A stretch of DNA of 56,742 nt from contig LADO01000052.1 in the NCBI GenBank assembly GCA_000961595.1, positions 1 to 56,742 of the forward strand, written 5' to 3'. Position 1 is the first letter of the stretch. Each line of letters begins with the position of its first letter. The notes beneath the pieces are model-generated. The model had not been told where the DNA came from. It ran no database searches and worked only from the letters and a program-made list of their open reading frames with translations. The stretch comes from Peptococcaceae bacterium BRH_c4b. Its GTDB lineage: Bacteria > Bacillota > Desulfotomaculia > Desulfotomaculales > Desulfocucumaceae. Positions 17,675 to 25,468 of this stretch are shown in pieces. Both the position numbers and the translations under genes were made by a program.

Positions 17675-18475
17675 TTGTCAGCACGCAATCCCATAGCCAT
17701 ATTTGATTCCGGTGTGGGCGGACTTTCCGTTGCCCGGGAAATTCGCAGGCTCCTGCCTTACGAGGATATTCTGTATTTTGCTGACTCTGCCTACTGCCCC
17801 TACGGCACCAAACCGCCGGAAGAGATACTGTCCAGGTCGGCAACCATCTGTCGCTTTCTTGTGGGGCAGGGAGCAAAAATACTGGTAGTTGCTTGCAACA
17901 CTGCTTCCGTGGCTGGCCTGGATAGACTGAGAGACTTTTTTAAAATCCCCATAGTAGGTATGGAACCGGCGGTAAAGCCCGCAGCGGCAGCTACCCGTAA
18001 TGGCAGGATTGGAGTACTGGCCACCGGTGTTACCCTTAACGGGGATAGATTCGGCATACTGCTAAGTAAATTTGCCAGTGGTATTGATGTATATACCCAG
18101 CCCTGCCCGGGATTAGTTGAACTCGTAGAGGCGGGAAAAATGAATGGCCCTGAAATCGAGGAAATGCTGAATACATATCTCCTGCCCCTGTTGGACCATG
18201 GCGTTGATACAGTTGTACTGGGTTGCACCCATTATCCTTTTTTACGCCAGGTGATACAGGAAAAAGCCGGGCCCGGTATAAATATAATAGATACCGGTGA
18301 AGCCGTGGCCAGACAGGTACACCGGGTACTGAGGGAGAATAATCTGCTTAACGACAGTGTTATTCCAGGTAAAGAAATTTTCTTCACCAGTGGCGACCCG
18401 GAACTAGTTGGCAGGATAATAGCACGGATTTTGGGCAAAGGAGAAATTAACATAGAAAAAGTGGTGCTGACCTAA
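17675..18475 (+). CDS. murI: Glutamate racemase
   Basis: 266 residues, the usual length. It converts L- to D-glutamate for peptidoglycan. Both catalytic cysteines are present in their motifs: VVACNTAS near 73 and VVLGCTHYPFL near 183. The N-terminal IAIFDSGVGGLSV motif with the essential Asp-Ser is intact, as is the YFADSAYCPYG block. TTG start with GAGGTG about 9 nt upstream. No other wall gene is adjacent. Confidence 0.96.
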   Translation: MSARNPIAIFDSGVGGLSVAREIRRLLPYEDILYFADSAYCPYGTKPPEEILSRSATICRFLVGQGAKILVVACNTASVAGLDRLRDFFKIPIVGMEPAVKPAAAATRNGRIGVLATGVTLNGDRFGILLSKFASGIDVYTQPCPGLVELVEAGKMNGPEIEEMLNTYLLPLLDHGVDTVVLGCTHYPFLRQVIQEKAGPGINIIDTGEAVARQVHRVLRENNLLNDSVIPGKEIFFTSGDPELVGRIIARILGKGEINIEKVVLT

Positions 18476-18528
18476 CACTACAGCGCAATTTAAAGGTTAG
18501 TGGAGCCATGGGGACGGTCATAAGGTAC

Positions 18529-18557
18529 GGGGACATTCCCCGAAGGGGTGTGTCCCC
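18529..18557. repeat. REP-like palindrome, copy C, in a cluster of GGGGACA/TGTCCCC motifs
   Basis: GGGGACA, CCCC, a 3-nt loop, GGGG, TGTCCCC. Two further TGTCCCC motifs follow at about 18569-18575 and 18582-18588, and a GGGGAC lies at 18510. The right flank AAATATTAACCACTT matches copy A near 1150. The remaining part of the gap 18476-18670 shows no gene. Confidence 0.7.
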
Positions 18558-18670
18558 AACGTATGAATGTCCCCGATGGAATGTCCCCAAATATTAACCA
18601 CTTAGACATCCATGTCGCTAAAGCGGCACCAGCAGTGGGTGAATAAGTTAATAAGTTAAGGGCCTGACCC

Positions 18671-19504
18671 CTATATATCTTTTCGGCCAAAAATTCTCAG
18701 CGCCAGGGTCAGCATGGCCAGACAGTATAGAATCGCATAGACAGTCATCCAATAGCTGGGCTCGGACTGGACACCAAAAGGCCCCAGGGTCTGGAATCCT
18801 GCCAGAAGGTTGGAAGAAGCTGAAAATAATATCGCCACCATTTTTCTGTACAGCACATCCACCGGCACCAGCAGGCCGGATATGATGCCTATATTCAGCA
18901 GTGTGTCGCTTTTTATGATTCCCCCCACCTGCTCCACAATCCCCCCCATTATACTCATCCCGTAGAGAATGAATACTGCTATACCATTGGCCAGAGAGGA
19001 AAAGAGTGTTGTGCCCAGCATCGACAAGGATAATAGAACCAAGGGCTGAAAAAGGAAATATACCCCCGCCTGCACAACGTTAACGACTTTGTAGCCTGTT
19101 TGCACGTAGACCAGTGCTATCAGGGCACTGTACAGCAACAGCCCGTACAATAGCAGCATGCCGCCGATACCGGCAAATTTGCCCAGCACAATCCGGCTGC
19201 GCCGGACCGGTCTCGGAATTATGGCATGCGCCACGCCGCTCTCAATGTCCCCGGATATGGCCCCGGCCCCTGAGAATATGGCCAGCATGGAAATGATCAT
19301 ACTGGCAAAAAACAGTCCGGCGGTAAGCAATTGCGGAATCACCATGGACTCGAATACCCCGGGGGACATTTTGTCAATTTGTTTATATGCATAATGTAGC
19401 GCAGTGCCGTACAGAGAAAGATAGGCCAGGGATAAAACGAAGGTAATCAGCAGTATCTTTTTCCTGGCAATCTCTTTAAATGTCAGCCCGGCTATGGTCC
19501 ACAT
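18671..19504 (-). CDS. ABC-2 type transporter permease
   Basis: About 277 residues from the ATG at 19504, which has GGAGGGGG upstream; the frame is open a little further to 19534. The N-terminal FKEIARKKILLITFVLSLAY is the typical first helix of ABC-2 exporters (NatB/GldF-like), and five more hydrophobic segments follow at about 60, 105, 135, 175 and 250. Residues GDIESGVAHAIIPRPVRRSRIVLGK form the family's cytoplasmic loop. The gene overlaps the end of the ATPase gene by 29 nt, so the two form one exporter. Substrate unknown. Confidence 0.87.
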   Translation of the reverse strand: MWTIAGLTFKEIARKKILLITFVLSLAYLSLYGTALHYAYKQIDKMSPGVFESMVIPQLLTAGLFFASMIISMLAIFSGAGAISGDIESGVAHAIIPRPVRRSRIVLGKFAGIGGMLLLYGLLLYSALIALVYVQTGYKVVNVVQAGVYFLFQPLVLLSLSMLGTTLFSSLANGIAVFILYGMSIMGGIVEQVGGIIKSDTLLNIGIISGLLVPVDVLYRKMVAILFSASSNLLAGFQTLGPFGVQSEPSYWMTVYAILYCLAMLTLALRIFGRKDI

Positions 19505-20417
19505 CCGGCGCCACCCCCTCCACCAGATTAACAAACAAATCCTCCAGAGAATCGCTCCCCGGCAGTAGGCGGTACAGTTCCCCGCCGCTTTCCACCACCG
19601 TCCTGGCTACCAGCGGGATGTCCTCCTTACGGAACAGGCGGATTACAAATTTGCCTTCGTTGACAATGGTTACTTTACCGAAGGCGGCAAGCTTTTGCTC
19701 CATTTCCCTGTTCAAGCCGTTTAACGCAACCTCAACCTCCGTCCTTCCGGATAGAAGCTCTTGCATAGCTCCGCTGGTAATAATTCTTCCTTTATTAATT
19801 ATCGCCACCTGGTCGCAAACCATTTCCACCTCGCTGAGCAGATGGCTGTTTAAAAAAACTGTCTTGCCCCGGAGCTTTAACATTTTAATAATTTCTCTGA
19901 CTTCCCTGCGTCCTATGGGATCAAGGGCTGAAGTGGGTTCGTCCAGAAATACCAGTTCCGGGTCGGGAAGCAGTGCGCAGGCCAGCCCGATGCGCTGCTG
20001 CATACCCTTGCTGTAACTGCCCACTTTCTGGCCGCCTTTTTCCGCCATGCCTACCAGTTCCAGCACTTCCGGTATGCGCCTGCGCTGTTGTTTTTTGTCT
20101 ACACCGCTAAGCGAACCGTGTAATTTTAATAATTCATATCCCGTAAGCCAGCGCTGGTAACTAAAATTTTCCGGGAGAAAGCCTATCTTTTTCCTGGCCT
20201 CCAGGTCGCCCAGCGGCCTCCCCAGCAGGGCGGCCCTGCCTGAGGTGGGGACTAGGAGTCCTACCAGCATTTTGACCAGAGTGCTTTTACCCGCACCGTT
20301 GGGGCCAAGAAAACCGAAGATTTGCCCTCCGGAAATGTCAAGACAAATCTCCCGGCAGCCGGCTTTCCCGTCATATAGCTTGGTTAAATTCACTGTTTCG
20401 ATAACGCTGTTGCTCAT
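19476..20417 (-). CDS. ABC transporter ATP-binding protein (CcmA/NatA-like exporter type)
   Basis: 313 residues. Walker A GPNGAGKST near 40, Q-loop region GFLPENFSYQ near 84, signature YSKGMQQRIGLA near 138, Walker B LVFLDEPTSALDP near 158, switch His NSHLL near 195. The C-terminal 80 residues are the regulatory extension common in drug or Na+ exporters. ATG start. It is coupled to the overlapping ABC-2 permease. The substrate cannot be deduced. Confidence 0.92.
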   Translation of the reverse strand: MSNSVIETVNLTKLYDGKAGCREICLDISGGQIFGFLGPNGAGKSTLVKMLVGLLVPTSGRAALLGRPLGDLEARKKIGFLPENFSYQRWLTGYELLKLHGSLSGVDKKQQRRRIPEVLELVGMAEKGGQKVGSYSKGMQQRIGLACALLPDPELVFLDEPTSALDPIGRREVREIIKMLKLRGKTVFLNSHLLSEVEMVCDQVAIINKGRIITSGAMQELLSGRTEVEVALNGLNREMEQKLAAFGKVTIVNEGKFVIRLFRKEDIPLVARTVVESGGELYRLLPGSDSLEDLFVNLVEGVAPDVDHSRADI

Positions 20418-20438
20418 TACAAACCCCTTATTTTACAG

Positions 20439-20522
20439 AGTCTAAAGTCTAACGTCTAAAGTCAAAAGTCCAGGGTTTCCAGTTTCATTGACTTTTGACC
20501 TTCGACTTTTGACATTAGACTT
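20439..20522. repeat. Imperfect 32-bp inverted repeat made of GACTTT(T/A)GAC units
   Basis: Arms 20439-20470 and 20489-20520 pair at 27 of 32 positions around an 18-nt spacer. Each arm is itself built from three or four near-repeats of AGTCTAAAGTC/GACTTTTGAC. It fills the gap between the anti-sigma gene and the ABC exporter and could act as a terminator or barrier. Confidence 0.65.
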
Positions 20523-20526
20523 GCTT

Positions 20527-21762
20527 TTATTTCATTGCTGAGGCAATGGCCGTAGCCTGTTCCTGACTAAGCTGGTCGCCGCTGACAATGTGTATTACAC
20601 CGTTATCCTGCCATATTAATGAGTTAATTTGCCTGCCTGCAGTATCCATACTATTTTCACCAGCATGATGTCTATAAATTTTGCCGGGCCGAGAATTTTG
20701 TACAGGGCTTTGCATAAATACTCCCTGACTGCCATTTACCGTAACCTCAGTGGTAGAACCGTCTATACTGGGAATCAGCAGGGTATGCTGCCAGTCATTA
20801 ATTGCTGCCAGCTGATTGCGCAGGTTTTCCGGCAATAAGGGTATGGAAAGCAGCGCATCTCTGACCGCATTTTCATCCACCCCCGGGGGAACCTGTATCT
20901 CCGGGCTTCTGGACTCGCTCAAAATTAGAGTTTTGCTGCCGTCAGCACTTTTATATTCTGCAGTGACAGCGTTGGGCACCTTCAGGGTAAATGTTTTGCC
21001 GTTCAATTCATCCGGCAGGAATTTATCGCCCCCCAGCGCCTTGATAGTTGAATTAATATTATCGGCGTTGAGGTTAAAACTCACTTCTGTTCCGGTAAGC
21101 CTGGTATATACCGGTGTCGTGTACCCTTCCGTTTCTTCGCCAGGCAGGCTTAAGGAGAAGTCCACCGCCTTTTTTGCTTCGTCAAGGCTAACTTTACTGG
21201 CGGAAATGTGTCCGCTGGATTCTACGGTACCAAAGTTTCTAATGTCCGCCTTACCACCCTGCTGGCGAAGAACTTCTTCCAACTGGCTCATATCGGAAGG
21301 ATCAATGGCAATGGTCTGAATTTTATCCACCCGGAATATTTTCAGCATATCCGCTGCTGTCGCACGCACCGGCCCAAAGCTAAACAGAGTAAACAGGGCG
21401 GCGCCTGTGGCCAGAGCAGCCACCGCCTTTTTATATTTATTTTTCATTATAAACACAACCTCCTTATGTTCAACCTTACCCATATCCACTTCCCGGCAAA
21501 ACCGGCGCCAGGCAGCCTGGGTATCCACCGGGACAGATTTCCCGGCGTCATCGACAATCCCTATGGCCCTGTCCATAAAACCTTCATTCCCCAGTAATTG
21601 ATCGTATTTTAAAGCACATTTGCTGCAATACATAAGATGATTTTTTATTTCCTCGGCATCAGTTGCGGATAATTGGCCGTCAATGTATGACTGCAGGCGG
21701 CCTTCATCAGTTCGGGGGCACTTCTGCCCTGACTGGGCGTATCGCCATTCTTTATTCCACAG
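20527..21762 (-). CDS. Transmembrane anti-sigma factor with zinc-finger (ZAS) domain
   Basis: 411 residues if started at a CTG at 21762, which has GGAGGGG 6 nt upstream. The frame then reads RTDEGRLQSYIDGQLS...HLMYCSKCALKYDQLL, a textbook HxxxCxxC anti-sigma zinc domain. A start at the first ATG (21633) would cut that domain in half, so I reject it. A membrane helix follows at about 118-135 (KKAVAALATGAALFTLFSFG). The extracytoplasmic part of about 270 residues resembles DUF4367/LolA-like sensor domains of sigma regulators. It overlaps the end of the ECF sigma gene by about 118 nt, which is unusual, and surely regulates that sigma factor. Confidence 0.78.
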   Translation of the reverse strand: MWNKEWRYAQSGQKCPRTDEGRLQSYIDGQLSATDAEEIKNHLMYCSKCALKYDQLLGNEGFMDRAIGIVDDAGKSVPVDTQAAWRRFCREVDMGKVEHKEVVFIMKNKYKKAVAALATGAALFTLFSFGPVRATAADMLKIFRVDKIQTIAIDPSDMSQLEEVLRQQGGKADIRNFGTVESSGHISASKVSLDEAKKAVDFSLSLPGEETEGYTTPVYTRLTGTEVSFNLNADNINSTIKALGGDKFLPDELNGKTFTLKVPNAVTAEYKSADGSKTLILSESRSPEIQVPPGVDENAVRDALLSIPLLPENLRNQLAAINDWQHTLLIPSIDGSTTEVTVNGSQGVFMQSPVQNSRPGKIYRHHAGENSMDTAGRQINSLIWQDNGVIHIVSGDQLSQEQATAIASAMK

Positions 21763-22316
21763 TTTAGACCCCTCCCCTGTGTAAATTGATATTTATCCTT
21801 AAACCGCTGTTGAGCTCTGGAAACCATGGTGCCCACAGATTTTTCCCGGACATCCATGATTGTGGCTATCTCCGCATAACTGAAACCTGACATCTTTAAA
21901 ACCAGGCACTGTCTGTCTTTAGCAGACATCCCAAGCAACACTCGCCTCACCGTTTCGGCCTCCATTTGCCTGAAGACCACATATTCAGAGGAATCTTCAG
22001 TCTGCGGCGATGGGTAATTTTCCTCCCGCTTTTTTCTGCTCTGCTCGCCCCTGATGAGGTTAATGGCGAGCCTTTGGCCGACTTTACGCAGCCAGGGACC
22101 AACGTAATTAATTTTGCTGTCGGCCCGGCTTAATTTAATGAAGGTTTCCTGGGCGATATCTTCCGCATCATCCCTGTTGCCCAGAATAACCGTAAGACGG
22201 CGCACCAAATCCGGATAGTGCCTGTAAAACAAATCTTTCAATTGTTCATTTGCCTCCGCGCCCGGGCCGGAGTGCTCTTCTGGCCAGATTTTCAGCACCC
22301 CCTTCTTTTGTTGCAC
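21645..22316 (-). CDS. ECF-type RNA polymerase sigma factor
   Basis: 223 residues. Region 2 (LFYRHYPDLVRRLTVILGNRDDAEDIAQETFIKL) and region 4 (LLGMSAKDRQCLVLKMSGFSYAEIATIMDVREKSVGTMVSRAQQRFKDKY) are both complete. The last 45 residues are out-of-frame translation of the anti-sigma N-terminus and have no homology to sigma factors, so the functional protein effectively ends near 21790. GTG start without a clear RBS. It forms a sigma/anti-sigma pair with the next gene; the signal is unknown. Confidence 0.88.
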   Translation of the reverse strand: MQQKKGVLKIWPEEHSGPGAEANEQLKDLFYRHYPDLVRRLTVILGNRDDAEDIAQETFIKLSRADSKINYVGPWLRKVGQRLAINLIRGEQSRKKREENYPSPQTEDSSEYVVFRQMEAETVRRVLLGMSAKDRQCLVLKMSGFSYAEIATIMDVREKSVGTMVSRAQQRFKDKYQFTQGRGLNCGIKNGDTPSQGRSAPELMKAACSHTLTANYPQLMPRK

Positions 22317-22377
22317 TCACATAATAGAACACCGTGCTGAAAGATTTACAACAGTTTTTAAATAAAAAATAATAAAA

Positions 22378-22428
22378 GGGGACACACCTCTCTTTGGAGC
22401 CTAACTCCGTGGTCGGAGGAATGTCCCC
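22378..22428. repeat. REP-like palindromic repeat, copy B (51 bp)
   Basis: Same length and layout as 1099-1149, with the outer arms GGGGACA/TGTCCCC, the CCTCTCTTTG block and the GTCGGAGGAATG block. It lies about 60 nt upstream of the sigma-factor start. Confidence 0.75.
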
Positions 22429-22551
22429 AATATAAAATTCGCCAGCCCTCACCAGACCAGCGAAATAAAAATTCATCATTTAATACCCTTGCCAAGGCAT
22501 ATTTATAAAACTTTATAATATACCGCCCGGGGACTCCGCACAGCCATTCCG

Positions 22552-23214
22552 TTAGGCGGATTTCAGCGGAGATAAATCCGGTTGCGCCCCGCTGCACAAC
22601 CCGGGCAGACCCATTTTTTCCAAAGGCAAAGAACTAACAAGTTGGATAAGCGAATCGTAGAAAGGCATTTCTCTCAGCCAATTAGATAATTCATAAACTA
22701 TTTCCACTGCGCCTTCGTAAGTAGGCAAATCTTTTATTAAATCCTGCGCGGCTTCCAGACCCAGTTTCAGATTTTCCACGAGAACCTCATAATCCGGCAG
22801 GTCTGCAGCTTTTTCCAGCACCACACCGGCCATTTCCCCGGCATCTTTGCATACGGAAGCATCACAAATCAGATCTACAACATGATTAACCAGTTCCTTT
22901 GAACCTTCATAAGAAGAAATATCTCTTAGCAAAGATAAGGCTTCTGATATAAGTTCATTAATATCTTCCCTGGTAAAATTGGCAATGTTTTCATGCAAGG
23001 CATCAATTACATCTTTATATTCCTTTTGAAATGATAGATCACAGATTAAATCAACTAACTTATAAATCGCATTATAACTATGTAGTTTACCTGCATCATC
23101 CAAAACATCATAAAAAAAATTATCGATTACAGTTTTAAATCGCTGCTGGGCGGAAATATCACAGGTTAAATCCAACAGCGCATAGGTAAGTTCCTTTGGA
23201 TTGCTGAGATCCAA
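22552..23214 (-). CDS. Helical-repeat protein of unknown function
   Basis: 220 residues, acidic, with no signal peptide or membrane segment. It contains at least three tandem units of about 50 residues, each opening with LxDLxCDxS (near 14, 49 and 115: LLDLTCDIS, LVDLICDLS, VVDLICDAS) and continuing as two amphipathic helices. The pattern suggests an alpha-solenoid scaffold. TTG start with GGGGGTG about 9 nt upstream. The neighbours (ECF sigma on one side, hdrC divergent on the other) do not reveal a role. I do not recognise the family. Confidence 0.7.
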   Translation of the reverse strand: MDLSNPKELTYALLDLTCDISAQQRFKTVIDNFFYDVLDDAGKLHSYNAIYKLVDLICDLSFQKEYKDVIDALHENIANFTREDINELISEALSLLRDISSYEGSKELVNHVVDLICDASVCKDAGEMAGVVLEKAADLPDYEVLVENLKLGLEAAQDLIKDLPTYEGAVEIVYELSNWLREMPFYDSLIQLVSSLPLEKMGLPGLCSGAQPDLSPLKSA

Positions 23215-23838
23215 AATAAAGCACCCCCATGGATTGTATTTTTATTAGAATCAGCACTTTGGAAAAGGTTTTTAGGCAGGTTCATTAAAATACATTTTAT
23301 AATATTTTTTTGCAATTATCCAATTTTTCTTTTTATAATGTCAGCGAAATATAAATGTTATTATAATAGGAAACCCTAATAAATTATTACAATTCGAGAA
23401 TTTATCTTGACATAACTACAAGCAAATTTTAAAATTTATTGAATAATGCTTTTGAAATTACTGTTACGCAAATTAATTAGTTAAAAAGAAACCATTTTAC
23501 AATATTATCTTTCTTTGTATTGTGTATACATGTATATCGTTTAATGATATGGCCATTTTTGCCATAGTTTTTTTATTTTACACCTGTTCATACTTATAGC
23601 GCAAAAATTAATTATTATTAACCTATTGAACCGTAACCTCTCATGCCGATTATGTATAGTTTTATTTTTCTGCACTCACGGCATAAAAAATTCAATTATC
23701 TATAAAAGGGTTTATCAACACTAACATATAATTATATAAGTAGTCCATACATAGAACGATTTTTAACAATGTCTCAATATAATTGACCCTTGCAAAATAG
23801 AATCGTCAGATGTAATTTTAGGAGGGAGCTATCAACAA
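23215..23838. other. AT-rich intergenic region upstream of hdrCBA
   Basis: 620 nt between divergent genes with no ORF of note. It contains one near-consensus plus-strand promoter (23407-23435) far from hdrC; the long leader that would result has several AT-rich inverted repeats but no riboswitch class I can recognise. Confidence 0.6.
23407..23435 (+). promoter_or_regulatory. Candidate sigma-A promoter toward hdrC
   Basis: TTGACA and TAAAAT are separated by exactly 17 nt. It would leave a leader of roughly 400 nt before hdrC. Confidence 0.5.
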
Positions 23839-24384
23839 ATGGAAGTCTGCCTGAACGGAAGCCGCTCATTTTATGAAACAATCAGAGCGAAAAGCGGCCA
23901 GCCTATCGAACTTTGCTTCCAGTGCCAGAAATGCGCCACCGGCTGTACCATGGCAGCCGATGCGGACCACACACCCAACCAGATTTTAAGAATGGTCCAA
24001 CTGGGATTGCAGGAAAAGGTTCTGAACTCAAACAGCATTTGGCTTTGTTCCAGCTGCGAAACCTGCGGCGCCCGCTGCCCGAACGGCATAGACATTGCCG
24101 AATTAATGGATACCCTGAAAGAAACAGCAGTGGAAACCAACATGATCAGGGAAAAGAACGTCAATATTTTTAACAATGTGTTCCTGGACAGCGTGAAATC
24201 CATGGGCCGGGTCCACGAAGTCATGATGATGGCAAACTACAAATTAAAATCTGGAGACCTGTTCTCCGACCTGGATTTCGGCCTGGCTATGTTTGCCAAG
24301 GGGAAAATGCCGCTTTTCACCAAGGGAGTAAAAGCCAGGGATAAAGTGCGTCAGATATTTGAAAGGTGCAGTGAATATAAGTGA
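23839..24384 (+). CDS. hdrC: Heterodisulfide reductase-like iron-sulfur subunit HdrC
   Basis: 181 residues. Two [4Fe-4S] motifs are intact: CFQCQKCATGCTMA at 28-41 and CSSCETCGARCPNG near 71-84. The rest is helical. HdrC passes electrons between HdrA and HdrB. GGAGGG lies about 11 nt before the ATG. It opens a plus-strand hdrC-hdrB-hdrA unit that converges on mvhD-metV-metF, the same set of parts known from the Moorella thermoacetica MetFV-HdrABC-MvhD complex. Here it is split into two convergent transcripts. No CoM-S-S-CoB exists in such bacteria, so the HdrBC partner is probably different. Confidence 0.92.
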   Translation: MEVCLNGSRSFYETIRAKSGQPIELCFQCQKCATGCTMAADADHTPNQILRMVQLGLQEKVLNSNSIWLCSSCETCGARCPNGIDIAELMDTLKETAVETNMIREKNVNIFNNVFLDSVKSMGRVHEVMMMANYKLKSGDLFSDLDFGLAMFAKGKMPLFTKGVKARDKVRQIFERCSEYK

Positions 24385-24389
24385 GCCTT

Positions 24390-24493
24390 GGGTTCGGAAG
24401 GGGTTATTCCCCTACCGAACCCTTAGAGCGAACTTAGTTCGAGCTTTACAGCCTGTTGATCCCCGACCTTCGAGGAGGGGTCTTACAGGCTGT
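24390..24493 (+). other. Structured hdrC-hdrB intercistronic region
   Basis: Within a 199-nt gap there are three consecutive hairpins: GGGTTCGG/CCGAACCC with a nested AGGGG/CCCCT (24390-24422), a small CGAACTTAGTTCG, and ACAGCCTGT/ACAGGCTGT with an inner CCCC/GGGG (24448-24493). None is followed by a T-run. A processing or stability element is possible. Confidence 0.6.
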
Positions 24494-24583
24494 AAGCGAG
24501 ATAACAGTTTGCTGATTTCCTTTGCTAACTGCCTGTAGCTTGCCGAAAGTCTAGCTGGAGATAGAGAAAGAGAGGTATTGGAG

Positions 24584-25438
24584 ATGGAGTTGTCATATTA
24601 CCCTGGTTGCTCCCTGGAAGCTACCGCCAAAGAATACAACTTGTCGGCCATGGCCGCTTGCAAGGCTCTGGGGATAGAATTAAAGGAGTTGGAGGACTGG
24701 ATATGCTGCGGCGCGACCTCCGCCCACAGCACTAACCAGAAGCTTGCCCTTACGCTGCCCGCGCAAAATCTGGCGCAAGCCCAAAATATGGGGCTAGATT
24801 TGGCCATACCGTGCGCAGCCTGCTATAACCGAATGAAAAGGACCGACCACGCCCTAAAAACTGATGAAGAAAAAAGAGCTGAGATAGAAGAAATAATTGA
24901 TTTTAAATATACAGGGGAAATAAAGGTAATGTCCCTGCTGGAAGCCATCGTAAACGGGCTGGGAACCAAAACCGTGGCCGAAAAAGTGACCAGGCCCCTG
25001 CAGGGTCTGAAGCTTGCCTGCTACTACGGCTGCCTGCTGGTCCGGCCGCCCCAGATAACCTGTTTTGACAACCCTGAAAAACCCATGACCATGGATAACT
25101 TGATGAAAGCTTTGGGAGCCGAGCCTGTAAAATGGTCATATAAAACAGATTGCTGCGGGGCCAGCCTGGCCCTGACCGCCAGCTCCACCGTGGAAAAGTG
25201 GGTCACAAGAATAATCGATATGGCGGAGGAAGCCGGAGCCCAGGCTGTGGTTACCGCTTGCCCGCTGTGCCAGTCAAACCTGGAAATGCGCAGAAAAAAC
25301 CGCCTGAGCGGTATACCTGTTTTCTATTTTACCGAGCTCATCGGCGTGGCCCTGGGCCTGCCGGACACCAAGAACTGGTTTGTGAAGCATCTGATTGACC
25401 CGGCGCCGCTGCTACGCGCTCTCTCGCTGGCGTGTTAA
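24584..25438 (+). CDS. hdrB: Heterodisulfide reductase-like subunit HdrB
   Basis: 284 residues from the ATG at 24584, with AGAGAGG 8 nt upstream. Two CCG domains are complete. The first is C near 10, ICCG near 42 and CAACY near 80; the second is CYYGC near 148, DCCG near 188 and CPLCQ near 227. In methanogens these hold two non-cubane [4Fe-4S] clusters that split the disulfide substrate. In acetogen-type MetFV complexes the role of HdrB is not settled. It is followed by hdrA 30 nt later. Confidence 0.92.
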   Translation: MELSYYPGCSLEATAKEYNLSAMAACKALGIELKELEDWICCGATSAHSTNQKLALTLPAQNLAQAQNMGLDLAIPCAACYNRMKRTDHALKTDEEKRAEIEEIIDFKYTGEIKVMSLLEAIVNGLGTKTVAEKVTRPLQGLKLACYYGCLLVRPPQITCFDNPEKPMTMDNLMKALGAEPVKWSYKTDCCGASLALTASSTVEKWVTRIIDMAEEAGAQAVVTACPLCQSNLEMRRKNRLSGIPVFYFTELIGVALGLPDTKNWFVKHLIDPAPLLRALSLAC

Positions 25439-25468
25439 TCTAGGGGATGGAGGTTTAGACGAACTTTG

